DNA of 64,000 nt from assembly GCF_035989305.1 (NCBI RefSeq), contig NZ_CP108514.1, forward strand, positions 2,914,501-2,978,500, in the 5' to 3' direction. This stretch comes from Streptomyces sp. NBC_01233. GTDB lineage: Bacteria; Actinomycetota; Actinomycetes; Streptomycetales; Streptomycetaceae. This document shows, in pieces, positions 25,536 through 33,479 of this stretch. The notes under the pieces were generated by a model that was not told the DNA's origin, did no database searches, and saw only the letters and a list, made by a program, of their open reading frames with translations. Position 1 is the first letter of the stretch. Each line of letters starts with the position of its first letter. A program made the position numbers and the translations under genes.

Positions 25536-26849
25536 TCACCGCGCGCGGCGGGTACGGGCGGCCTGCTCGATGGCGGCGCGGTAGTGCGCGGCGGTGCCTT
25601 CGGCGGCCTTGGCCCAGGTGAAGCGGGTCAGGACCCGTTCGCGCCCGGCGGCGCCGAGGCGGGCCCGCAGCTGCGGGTCGCCCAGCATCCGGCCCAGCGC
25701 GGCGGCCAGTGCGCCCGCGTCGCCCGGGGGCACCGCGAGGCAGGTCTCGCCGTCGGGTCCGGCGACCTCGGGGATCGCACCGCCGGTGGTGGCGACGAGC
25801 GGGGTGCCGGTGGCCATGGCTTCGGCCGCCGGGAGCGAGAAGCCCTCGTAGAGGGAGGGGACGCAGGCGATCTGGGCGCTGCGGACGAGGTCGACGAGTT
25901 CGGCGTCGGTGATGCCCTTGACGAAGCGGACGGCGTCCTGGAGCCCGTACGTCTCGATGGCGCGGGCGACCGGCCCCTGCTCGGCGCGCTTGCCGACGAC
26001 GACGAGGTGGGCCTCGGGCTGCTCGGTGCGCAGCTTCGCGAGGGCCTCGACGAGGTACACGAGCCCCTTGAGGGGGACGTCGGCACTGGAGGTGGTGACG
26101 ATGCGGCCGGGGACCTCGGCGACGGAGGCGTCCGGCGACCACAGGTCGGTGTCGGCGCCGATGTGCACGACGTGGATGCGCTCGTCCCGGACGCCCAGGT
26201 GCTGGGCGATCTCCTGCTTGGAGGATCCGGAGACGGTGAGGACGGACGGGAGCCTGCGGGCCACGCGGCCCTGCATGCGGGTGAAGGCGTACCAGCGGCG
26301 CACGGACGCCCGCTTCACCCGGCCCTGCGCGGCATCGAGGTCGAGCTTGCGGTCGACGGTGATGGGGTGGTGGATCGTCGTGACCAGCGGTGCGCCGAGG
26401 TCGCCGAGGAGGCCGTACCCGAGGGTCTGGTTGTCGTGGATGACGTCGAAGTCCCCCGCGCGCGCGGCCAGATGGCGGCGGGCGCGCAGCGAGAAGGTCA
26501 GCGGCTCGGGGAAGCCGCCGGTCCACATGGTGGCGACCTCGACGGCGTCGATCCAGTCCCGGTACTCCTCGCGCCCCGGCGTACGGAAGGGGTCGGGGCT
26601 GCGGTACAGGTCCAGGCTCGGGAGCTCGGTGAGCGAGGCGCCCGTGTCGAGCACCGGGTAGGGCTGCGCGCCGATCACTTCGACGGAGTGCCCCAGCTGT
26701 ACGAGCTCGCGCGAGAGGTGGCGGACGTAGACGCCCTGGCCGCCGCAGAACGGGTTCCCCTTATAGGTGAGGAGTGCAATGCGCAGCGGGCGGTCGCCGT
26801 CGGTGGCGGAACCCGCGAAAGGGCTCGTCACCATGGCCTCAGCGGTCAC
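25536..26849 (-). CDS. GT-B glycosyltransferase (family 4)
   Basis: The 437 residues begin after a short leader with IALLTYKGNPFCGGQGVYVR, the N-terminal Gly-rich loop of GT4 enzymes. The acceptor-side His is in TTIHHPITVDRKL. The donor-side motif SLYEGFSLPAAEAMATGTPL (E-x7-E) is near residue 340. The GTG at 26849 is chosen for its AAGGGGG upstream; an ATG at 26834 is possible. A KstR-type operator lies 55 bp upstream. Donor and acceptor are unknown; with a methyltransferase and toroid protein in the operon, a modified glycolipid or glycoside is plausible. Confidence 0.8.
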   Translation of the reverse strand: MTAEAMVTSPFAGSATDGDRPLRIALLTYKGNPFCGGQGVYVRHLSRELVQLGHSVEVIGAQPYPVLDTGASLTELPSLDLYRSPDPFRTPGREEYRDWIDAVEVATMWTGGFPEPLTFSLRARRHLAARAGDFDVIHDNQTLGYGLLGDLGAPLVTTIHHPITVDRKLDLDAAQGRVKRASVRRWYAFTRMQGRVARRLPSVLTVSGSSKQEIAQHLGVRDERIHVVHIGADTDLWSPDASVAEVPGRIVTTSSADVPLKGLVYLVEALAKLRTEQPEAHLVVVGKRAEQGPVARAIETYGLQDAVRFVKGITDAELVDLVRSAQIACVPSLYEGFSLPAAEAMATGTPLVATTGGAIPEVAGPDGETCLAVPPGDAGALAAALGRMLGDPQLRARLGAAGRERVLTRFTWAKAAEGTAAHYRAAIEQAARTRRAR

Positions 26850-26903
26850 TCTCGGCCCCCTTCTCCCTGCAACTTTCGCCGGAGCGTAACCGCTCGGATA
26901 ATG

Positions 26904-26917
26904 TAGAACAAGTTTCA
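26904..26917. promoter_or_regulatory. KstR-type operator
   Basis: TAGAACAAGTTTCA fits TnnAACnnGTTnnA exactly. It lies 55 bp before the glycosyltransferase and, on the other side, about 180 bp left of the IscB element. Across that element it would be the nearest operator to the kstR-like gene. Confidence 0.7.
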
Positions 26918-27097
26918 GACTTGATCCGTCGAAGAGCATTGAATCTACCGGCCGGAAACTACACCGTAAGAGGCGGAGCAGGTGATTCGCGCCACGACTG
27001 CGGCGCCTGCCATGCTGACTGCGGACCAGCCGGATTCAGCCCGGAATCAGCCCGCGCAACGACACGGAGGGCCACGGAACGGGACACGTAACGGGAT

Positions 27098-27420
27098 CCC
27101 CCTCCGGAAGGAGGGGGCTTTCAGCCGCACTGGCTAAGAGCCGCCGTTACCAGCACCAGCCAACACATGTGTGGAGGTGAACGAAGTTGGCTACGTACCG
27201 CGTAGGACAGAAGACCGACCGAGCTGTGCTTCCTCAGCAGCTTGCTCTCGAATTGGAGTCAGCAGACACCCCCCGGATCGGGGACGAAACGGGACTCGAA
27301 CGCCGTGAGGCACCCGGCGCGGTACATGTGCGAGGGGAGATGCCCGACGCTTCACCTGGCGGCGGGCACGTCACCCCCAACCGCGAGGTTGGGGAGAGGG
27401 CCCGTGATGGCCACCCTGTC
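27098..27420 (+). ncRNA. Probable omegaRNA of the IscB system
   Basis: OmegaRNAs of IscB systems are known to lie directly upstream of the gene, with the guide at their 5' end taken from the DNA flanking the left end. Here the leader holds the left-end hairpin, an AGCCAAC/GTTGGCT pairing (about 27156-27192), and a final hairpin CCCCAACC-GCGA-GGTTGGGG (27375-27394) with a GNRA tetraloop 26 bases before the GTG. By analogy the guide would come from the 15-20 bases left of 27098. The ends are approximate and no structure calculation was run. Confidence 0.55.
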
Positions 27421-28731
27421 GTGTTCGTCCTGGACAAGCACGGCACACCGCTGCAACCGACCACACCCGCCAGGGCCCGCGAGCTCCTCAAGAAGGGCCG
27501 GGCTGCCGTTGCGCGGCACACTCCGTTCGTGATCCGCCTCAAAGACCGCACGGTCTCCGAGTCGCAGGTGGACGGTGTGGAGCTCGGAATCGACCCCGGA
27601 TCGAAGTGCACAGGCATCGCCGTGTTCACCGCGAAGGACGGTGAGCGCCGTGGCCTGTACGCGGTCGAGCTGACCCACCGGGGCGGCGGCATCCGGGACA
27701 AGCTCACCGCTCGCGCCGCCTACCGGCGTGGCAGGCGAACCCGCAACCTGCGTCATCGCGCTCCGCGCTTCTCCAACCGCACCCGACCCAAGGGCTGGCT
27801 CGCGCCGTCGCTGCGTCACCGTGTGGACACCACCATGTCGTGGACCACACGGCTCGCACGCTGGGCACCCGTTCGCGCGGTGCATGTGGAGCGGGTCGCG
27901 TTCGACACTCACGCCATGTCCAATGGCGGACAGCTGGAGGGGGCCGAGTACCAGCACGGCACCCTGTGCGGCACAGAAGTCCGCGAATACCTGCTGGCCA
28001 AGTGGGGCCGGGCCTGTGCCTACTGCGGCGCTACCGAAGTCCCGCTCAACATCGACCACATCCACCCCCGCTCACGCGGCGGCAGCGACCGCATCTCCAA
28101 CCTGTGCACAGCGTGCATCCCATGCAACGAGAAGAAGTCCAACCAGCCACTCAAGGACTTCCTCAAGCATTCCCCAGGCACGTTGACCCGGATCCTCGCC
28201 CAGGCCAAAGCCCCTCTCAACGACGCGGCAGCCGTCAACGCCACCCGCTGGGCCCTCTGGCGCGCCCTCGGCGCCGCATTCCCCACGGTGCACACCGCAT
28301 CCGGGGGCCGCACCAAATGGAACCGTCAGCGGACCGGCACCTCGAAGACCCATACCCTCGACGCCCTGTGCGTCGGCGTGCTCGACACCGTCACCCGCAC
28401 CCCGGCCCGCGTCCTCGCGGTCACCGCGACCGGACGCGGCACATACACCCGCACCCGCACCGACAAGTACGGCTTCCCCCGCCTGCGACTGCCCAGGCAA
28501 AAGACGTTCTTCGGCTACCAGACCGGAGACCTCACCCGCGCAGTCGTCCCCACCGGGAAGAAGGCCGGCACCCACACCGGACGGATCGCCGTCCGCGCCA
28601 CCGGCAGGTTCAACATCAAAACCGCCCACGGCCTCATCCAAGGCATCGGGCACAAACACTTCCGCCTCATCCAACGAGCCGACGGCTACGCCTACACCAC
28701 CCGACCCGAAGGACCTCCGGACACCACCTGA
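27421..28731 (+). CDS. iscB: RNA-guided endonuclease IscB
   Basis: With the GTG at 27421 the protein has 436 residues. PLMP domain [20 protein letters not shown] (2-21); Ruv[12 protein letters not shown] with Asp58; Arg-rich bridge helix [20 protein letters not shown] (101-120); Ruv[12 protein letters not shown] with Glu157; HNH domain with CAYC (199-202), [11 protein letters not shown] with His213 and [11 protein letters not shown]; RuvC-III HTLDA (311-315) with Asp314. A basic PAM-interaction-type C-terminus follows. All catalytic residues are present, so it may be active. The frame is open back to a TTG at 27187 with its own GGAGGTGA, but that extension overlaps the predicted omegaRNA and lacks IscB similarity. 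Confidence 0.9.
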   Translation: MFVLDKHGTPLQPTTPARARELLKKGRAAVARHTPFVIRLKDRTVSESQVDGVELGIDPGSKCTGIAVFTAKDGERRGLYAVELTHRGGGIRDKLTARAAYRRGRRTRNLRHRAPRFSNRTRPKGWLAPSLRHRVDTTMSWTTRLARWAPVRAVHVERVAFDTHAMSNGGQLEGAEYQHGTLCGTEVREYLLAKWGRACAYCGATEVPLNIDHIHPRSRGGSDRISNLCTACIPCNEKKSNQPLKDFLKHSPGTLTRILAQAKAPLNDAAAVNATRWALWRALGAAFPTVHTASGGRTKWNRQRTGTSKTHTLDALCVGVLDTVTRTPARVLAVTATGRGTYTRTRTDKYGFPRLRLPRQKTFFGYQTGDLTRAVVPTGKKAGTHTGRIAVRATGRFNIKTAHGLIQGIGHKHFRLIQRADGYAYTTRPEGPPDTT

Positions 28732-28835
28732 CCGCCACCGACAGCAACGAAGAGACCTCCGGCGCTCCGCGCCTGTGCCCCAAGGATTCGCTCCCTCCCC
28801 CAGCTGAAGCAGGGGGGTTCCACGAAAGAAGGCCG

Positions 28836-29459
28836 ATGCCAGCGGAAGTGAAGGCCGTCATCACACCGGCGTCGCCTCCCCTGACGGAGCGCCAGGAGGC
28901 GCGCCGCCGCCGGATCCTGCACGCCAGTGCCCAGTTGGCCAGCCGGGGCGGTTTCGACGCCGTCCAGATGCGTGAGGTCGCGGAGGCGGCCGGCGTGGCG
29001 CTCGGCACGCTCTACCGCTACTTCCCGTCCAAGGTGCACCTGCTGGTCGCCACCATGCAGGACCAGCTCCAGCACATGCACACCACGCTGCGCAAGCGCC
29101 CGCCGGCCGGGGAGGACCCGGCGGCCCGGGTCGCGGAGACCCTGATGCGGGCCTTCCGCGCCCTCCAGCGGGAACCGCAGCTGGCCGACGCGATGGTGCG
29201 GGCGCTGACCTTCGCGGACCGTAGCGTGAGCCCCGAGGTGGACACGGTGTCCCGGCTGACCACAGCGATCATCCTGGACGCGATGGGCCTGGAGCACCCG
29301 CCGACGGCTGAACAGCTCTCGGCGGTCCGGGTCATCGAGCACACCTGGCACTCGGCGCTGATCACGTGGCTTTCAGGCCGTGCCTCGATCGCCCAGGTCA
29401 AGATCGACATCGAGATGGTGTGCCGCCTGATCGACCTGACGGCCCCGGAAAAGGCCTGA
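28836..29459 (+). CDS. TetR-family regulator, KstR-like
   Basis: The 207 residues have the TetR helix-turn-helix MREVAEAAGVALGTLYRYFP followed by SKVHLLVATM, nearly identical in pattern to mycobacterial KstR, the repressor of cholesterol catabolism. Further matches are ALQREPQLADAMVRALTFAD in the ligand domain and HTWHSALITWLSGRAS. Seven KstR-type sites in this window support the assignment. ATG 28836 has AAGAAGG just upstream. Its own promoter region is occupied by the IscB element, so its expression may be altered. Confidence 0.85.
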   Translation: MPAEVKAVITPASPPLTERQEARRRRILHASAQLASRGGFDAVQMREVAEAAGVALGTLYRYFPSKVHLLVATMQDQLQHMHTTLRKRPPAGEDPAARVAETLMRAFRALQREPQLADAMVRALTFADRSVSPEVDTVSRLTTAIILDAMGLEHPPTAEQLSAVRVIEHTWHSALITWLSGRASIAQVKIDIEMVCRLIDLTAPEKA

Positions 29460-29530
29460 AGCAGCCGCTGGGGCACGCCCCGGACAATTTCGGTGGACAG
29501 CGGCCGGGCCCGTGATCGATAGTCCGCCGC

Positions 29531-29905
29531 ATGGCCTCTCTTGTGCGACACCTCACCATCGACTGCTCCGACGCCTACCGCCTCGGGCAGTTCTGGGCCG
29601 CCGTCCTGGACGGCTCGCTCGCCGACGACGACTTCCCCGGGGACCCCGAGGCACTGGTCACTGCGCCCGGCTCGACCCTGCTGTTCGTGACGGTCCCCGA
29701 CACCAAGACCGTGAAGAACCGGGTGCACGTGGACCTCCAGCCGCAGGACCGCACGCGTGACGAGGAGGTCGAGCGCATAGTGGCCCTGGGCGCCACCCTC
29801 GTCGGCGACCACCGGCGGGCCGACGGGAGCGGCTGGGTGACCCTCGCCGACCCCGAGGGGAACGAGTTCTGCGTCGAGCGGAGCGCCGCCGAAATGGCGA
29901 AGTAG
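29531..29905 (+). CDS. VOC-family (glyoxalase-like) protein
   Basis: This 124-residue protein of the vicinal oxygen chelate superfamily reads VRHLTIDCSDAYRLGQFWAA at the start, KNRVHVDLQPQDRTRDEEVE in the middle and TLADPEGNEFCVE at the end. One beta-alpha-beta-beta-beta pair is fully visible with candidate metal ligands His8, His71 and Glu116. Such glyoxalase_6-type proteins are often annotated without a known substrate. It is 71 bp downstream of the kstR-like gene and convergent with the ferredoxin gene. Confidence 0.75.
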   Translation: MASLVRHLTIDCSDAYRLGQFWAAVLDGSLADDDFPGDPEALVTAPGSTLLFVTVPDTKTVKNRVHVDLQPQDRTRDEEVERIVALGATLVGDHRRADGSGWVTLADPEGNEFCVERSAAEMAK

Positions 29906-30136
29906 GCCTCGACGGACGCCCGGACACGAGGCGGGACGGGACGGGACGGGGATCAGGGACCGGGCCCGGATTCCCGCATGCAGGCCACGAGAGCGGCCGG
30001 GCAACCGATGCGGACGGCGGCATCTCATGGCCGCGACCTTTCCGTGCCCTTGCGCCACTGGCGCTCGTTTCCGGTCAACGACGGTTCCCGGGCATGTCGA
30101 TCGGGGCCGGAACCAGCGGTTCCAGCCCCGGAGTCC

Positions 30137-30179
30137 CGTGGGGTCGAAGCGGCGCCGGAAGCGCCACTTCGACCCCACG
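30137..30179. terminator. Bidirectional terminator between convergent genes
   Basis: CGTGGGGTCGAAG and CTTCGACCCCACG form a 13-bp perfect stem with a GC-rich inner hairpin. It lies just before the ferredoxin stop (30186), downstream of the VOC gene. Confidence 0.75.
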
Positions 30180-30185
30180 ACGCCC

Positions 30186-30419
30186 CTACTCCTCCGGCGG
30201 GAAGACGGGTTCGCCCGAGCCGGCCAGGGTGATCAGGATGGCCTCCACCGGGCAGCCCTCCGCCGCCGTGAGGATCGGTTCGTTCGCGTCCGACTGCGCG
30301 GTGCGGGGGTGGGACTGTCGCGCCGAGTCCAGGACGAAGCCGTCCGGGGCGTGGTTCACGCACATGCCCGAGCCGATGCAGACCGCCCGGTCCACCTCGA
30401 CCTGCCAGCGGTCACCCAT
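30186..30419 (-). CDS. Ferredoxin, 3Fe-4S type
   Basis: The 77 residues contain CIGSGMCVNHAPDGFVLD (Cys 14 and 20) and GCPVEAI, the Cys-x5-Cys...Cys-Pro pattern of actinobacterial 3Fe-4S ferredoxins that feed cytochromes P450. The ATG overlaps the aldehyde dehydrogenase stop (ATGA), so they are co-translated. The likely electron acceptor is the CYP125-like P450 encoded at 41910, controlled by the same type of operator (inference). Confidence 0.85.
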   Translation of the reverse strand: MGDRWQVEVDRAVCIGSGMCVNHAPDGFVLDSARQSHPRTAQSDANEPILTAAEGCPVEAILITLAGSGEPVFPPEE

Positions 30420-31882
30420 CAGGCACCCGCCTCGTAGCCTGCCGGGAGGTGGATCATCTTGTGCTCCAGGTACTCGCTCAGCCCCTCCGGGCCGAACTCC
30501 CGGCCCACGCCGCTGTTCTTGTAGCCGCCGAACGGGCCGAGCATGTCCAGGCTGAAGGTGTTCACGTTGAAGGTTCCGGTGCGGATCCGCCGCCCGAAGT
30601 CGATGCCGTGCTCGACGTCGCCGGTCCAGACACTGCCGCTCAGGCCGAAGTCCGAGTCGTTGGCCACCCGTACCGCCTCCGCCTCGTCCCCGTACGGGAT
30701 CAGGCAGACGACCGGGCCGAAGATCTCCTCGCGCGCGATCCTCATGGAGTTGTCCACGTCGCCGAAGAGGGTGGGCTCCACGTACCAGCCGCGGTCCAGG
30801 CCCGCCGGACGGCCGCCGCCCGACAGGACCTTCGCGCCCTCCTCCTGGCCGATCCGGATGTAGTCCAGGGAGCGCTGCTGCTGCCGCTGGGCCACGAGCG
30901 GGCCGAGCTGCGTCGCCGGGTCGAGCGGGTCGCCCACGACCAGCGCGCCGGCCGCCGCCGCGAGGGCCTCGGCCACCTCCTCGTACCGGCTGCGCGGGGC
31001 GAGGATCCGGGTCTGGGCCACGCACGCCTGGCCGTTGTTCATCCAGGCCGCGGGCACGATCCCGGCGATGGCCGTGTCGAGGTCCGCGTCGGGGAGGATC
31101 ACGGCGGCGGACTTGCCGCCGAGTTCGAGGGTGACGCGGGTGAGGTTGCGCGCGGCGACCTCCATCACGCGCTTGCCCGCGGCGACCGAGCCGGTGAAGG
31201 CGACCTTGTCGATGCCGGGGTGGCCGACCAGGTACTCGCTGACCTCGCGGTCGGCGGGCAGGATCGACAGCACGCCCTCGGGGAGTCCGGCCTCCCGCGC
31301 GATGTCGGCCAGGATGTAGGAGTCCAGCGGCGCTTCGGGGGACGGCTTGAGGATCACCGTGGAGCCGGTCAGCAGGGCGGGGGCCAGCTTGGCCGCCGCC
31401 ACGAACTGCGGGACGTTCCAGGGGATGACGGCGGCGACCACGCCCACCGGCTCCCGGCGCACCAGGATCGGGCCGAGCACGCCCCGGCGGTGCTCCTCGT
31501 ACGGGTAGGCGCGCGCGACGGTGATCGCGGCGTCGTAGACCATCATCGGGCCCAGCGCCTGGGCGAGGACGCTCCAGGAGTACGGGGACCCGTTCTGGGA
31601 GCTGATCGAGCGGGCTATCTCCTCGTGCCGGACGGCGATGGCGTCCTTGATCCGGGTGACGACGGCGATGCGCTCGTCGAGCGTCATCCGCGGCCAGGGC
31701 CCCTCGTCGAACGCCTTGCGCGCGGCGGCGACGGCGCGGTCCACGTCCCTCTTCGAGGCGTGCGGGACGGAGCCGATGACCTGCTCGGTGTGGGGGGAGA
31801 CGATCCGGATCGTGTCGGTGCCCAGCGGATCAGTCCACTCCCCGCCGATGAACAGTTGTCCGTGTTCCACGAGCTCGGTCAT
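30419..31882 (-). CDS. Aldehyde dehydrogenase
   Basis: This 487-residue NAD(P)-dependent aldehyde dehydrogenase has PWNVPQFVAAAKLAPALLTG, FTGSVAAGKRV, the Glu motif LELGGKSAAV and the catalytic Cys in NNGQACVAQT, with EEIFGPVVCLI and a C-terminal GPFGGYKNSGVGREFG. In the catabolic context it would oxidise a steroid or terpenoid aldehyde to the acid before CoA activation (inference). A KstR-type site with one mismatch lies 47 bp upstream, and the ferredoxin gene follows with overlap. Confidence 0.9.
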   Translation of the reverse strand: MTELVEHGQLFIGGEWTDPLGTDTIRIVSPHTEQVIGSVPHASKRDVDRAVAAARKAFDEGPWPRMTLDERIAVVTRIKDAIAVRHEEIARSISSQNGSPYSWSVLAQALGPMMVYDAAITVARAYPYEEHRRGVLGPILVRREPVGVVAAVIPWNVPQFVAAAKLAPALLTGSTVILKPSPEAPLDSYILADIAREAGLPEGVLSILPADREVSEYLVGHPGIDKVAFTGSVAAGKRVMEVAARNLTRVTLELGGKSAAVILPDADLDTAIAGIVPAAWMNNGQACVAQTRILAPRSRYEEVAEALAAAAGALVVGDPLDPATQLGPLVAQRQQQRSLDYIRIGQEEGAKVLSGGGRPAGLDRGWYVEPTLFGDVDNSMRIAREEIFGPVVCLIPYGDEAEAVRVANDSDFGLSGSVWTGDVEHGIDFGRRIRTGTFNVNTFSLDMLGPFGGYKNSGVGREFGPEGLSEYLEHKMIHLPAGYEAGA

Positions 31883-31928
31883 GGCTGAGGCCTCCTGCGG
31901 CTTGCCCTGCGGCTTGGCGTTCCAGAAC

Positions 31929-31942
31929 TGATACCAGTTCTA
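31929..31942. promoter_or_regulatory. KstR-type operator (one mismatch)
   Basis: On the minus strand it reads TAGAACTGGTATCA, against TnnAACnnGTTnnA with A for the last T of GTT. It lies upstream of the aldehyde dehydrogenase-ferredoxin operon in the divergent region shared with the MBL gene. Confidence 0.6.
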
Positions 31943-32031
31943 GTTCGAGGAGTCCACGGCCAGGACGGAACAGCGGAGAAGATCCAACGACTAGTCAGAA
32001 AAGCCCGGAGGTGGTCGACTTGGGCTACTAC

Positions 32032-32045
32032 TGAAACACGTTCTC
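32032..32045. promoter_or_regulatory. KstR-type operator (one mismatch)
   Basis: TGAAACACGTTCTC keeps the AACnnGTT core and the first T; only the final A is changed. It lies 29 bp before the MBL-fold gene. Confidence 0.6.
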
Positions 32046-32074
32046 GTCAGAGGGCGGCAACGGGCGGAGGGCTC

Positions 32075-33124
32075 ATGCCGGAGGACACGTCACAGGTCAC
32101 CGATCACGGCGGAGGCGTGTGGGGAATCAAGGTGCCCATCCCCGACAACCCCCTCGGGCACACCCTCGTCCACGTCCTCGACACCGACCGCGGCCCGGTC
32201 CTCGTCGACACCGGCTGGGACGACCCCGAGTCCTGGGACACCCTCGTCGCCGGCCTCGCCGCGCTCGGCATCGCCGTCGCCGACGTCCACGGCGTGGTCA
32301 TCACCCACCACCACCCCGACCACCACGGGCTCTCCGGCCAGGTCCGCGAGGCGTCCGGCGCCTGGATCGCCATGCACGCCGCCGACACCGAGGTCGTCGT
32401 CCGCACCCGCGCCTCCGAGCCCGGCGTCTGGTTCGACTACATGAGCGCGAAACTCGCCGCCGCAGGAGCCCCCGAGGAACACATCGCCCCCCTGCGCGCC
32501 GCCCGCACGAGCGGCCGCATGCGGACCCTGCCCGGGCTGCGCGCCGCCGTGCCCGACCGGGAGATCGTCCCCGCCGAACTCCTCCCCCTCGCCGGCCGCC
32601 GGCTGCGCGCGATCTGGACCCCCGGGCACACGCCCGGCCACGTCTGCCTGCACCTGGAGGAGGCCCATCCCGCGAACCTGCCCGGCAACGGCCGCCTCTT
32701 CTCCGGGGACCACCTGCTGCCCGGGATCTCCCCGCACATCGGCCTGTACGAGGCCCCGGAGGACACCCGCGTCACCGACCCCCTCGGCGACTACCTCGAC
32801 TCCCTCGAACGCATCGGCCGGCTGGCGCCCGCCGAGGTGCTCCCCGCCCACCAGCACGCCTTCACCGACGCACCCGCCCGCGTACGGGAACTACTGGACC
32901 ACCACGAGGAACGGCTGTCCGGGCTGTGGGCCCTGCTGGCCGAACCGCTGACCCCGTGGGGGCTGGCGGAGCGCATGGAGTGGAACCGGCCCTGGGAGCA
33001 GATCCCGTTCGGCTCCCGCACCATCGCCGTCTCGGAAGCGGAAGCCCACCTGCGGCGCCTGGTCAAGCAGGGCCGCGCGGAGGCCGTCCCGGGCACCGAC
33101 CCGGTGACGTACCGGGCCGCGTAA
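32075..33124 (+). CDS. MBL-fold metallo-hydrolase
   Basis: The 349 residues carry the metallo-beta-lactamase motif THHHPDHHGLSGQ (about 75-87), the downstream metal ligands in WTPGHTPGHVCLHLEEA and LFSGDHLLPGISPHIGL, and a late HQHAF. A C-terminal helical domain of about 80 residues (from AEPLTPWGLAERMEW) is typical of the LACTB2-like/hydrolase subgroup with a winged-helix end. The substrate may be a thioester; with a KstR-type operator just upstream, a CoA-thioester hydrolase role is plausible but unproved. Confidence 0.8.
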   Translation: MPEDTSQVTDHGGGVWGIKVPIPDNPLGHTLVHVLDTDRGPVLVDTGWDDPESWDTLVAGLAALGIAVADVHGVVITHHHPDHHGLSGQVREASGAWIAMHAADTEVVVRTRASEPGVWFDYMSAKLAAAGAPEEHIAPLRAARTSGRMRTLPGLRAAVPDREIVPAELLPLAGRRLRAIWTPGHTPGHVCLHLEEAHPANLPGNGRLFSGDHLLPGISPHIGLYEAPEDTRVTDPLGDYLDSLERIGRLAPAEVLPAHQHAFTDAPARVRELLDHHEERLSGLWALLAEPLTPWGLAERMEWNRPWEQIPFGSRTIAVSEAEAHLRRLVKQGRAEAVPGTDPVTYRAA

Positions 33125-33235
33125 GGGCCGCGACGCGGCGCCGTACGGGGCCCGGGCCCGGCCCGGCACGGCGCTCGGACCCGACCTGTAAGGGGCTCGG
33201 ACCCCCGGCGCCCCGGAGTCCGCAGGCTACGGGCC

Positions 33236-33430
33236 GGTAGAGTGAAGCCGTCGTCCACACTTCCGTCCGGGGGGAAGCCGGTGCGAATCCGGCGCTGACC
33301 CGCAACCGTGACCCGCTCCGGCACCGACCGGGCGGGGAGCCGGAATGCCCCGTACCGGAAGTGCGCGGCTCGCGCCGCCGGATCCTCCGGCGGTCGGCAC
33401 CGTCGAGGTAAACGGAGCCGGAGCCCGGTG
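33236..33430 (+). promoter_or_regulatory. Cobalamin riboswitch
   Basis: The conserved core GAAGCCGGTGCGAATCCGGC followed by GCTGACCCGCAACCGTGA (33273-33311) is the hallmark of the adenosyl/aquo-cobalamin riboswitch. Flanking GC-rich pairings extend to about 33430 and the coding start is at 33480. It should switch off the downstream operon when B12 is plentiful. Confidence 0.9.
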
Positions 33431-33479
33431 CCAGTGCGTGCCCGCCTCCGGTTCCCCAGCAGGAGAGGCACCCTCCCCC

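Larger units (their letters stand above)
27095..28825 (+). mobile_element. IscB (OMEGA) element, IS200/IS605-like ends
   Basis: The left end carries a perfect 8-bp hairpin CCCCCTCC-GGAA-GGAGGGGG (27098-27117). The right end carries GGCGC-TCC-GCGCC (28761-28773) and CCCTCCCCCAGCTGAAGCAG (28793-28812), the subterminal hairpins usual for such elements. Between them lie a structured leader and one iscB gene. No TnpA transposase is present, so it depends on one in trans. Exact termini are uncertain by some bases. The right end stops about 10-15 bp before the kstR-like ATG. Confidence 0.7.

Noticed and set aside
28793..28820. Ordinary terminator for the iscB gene
   Set aside because: The hairpin could terminate transcription, but together with GGCGC-TCC-GCGCC and the left-end hairpin it fits better as the element's right end.
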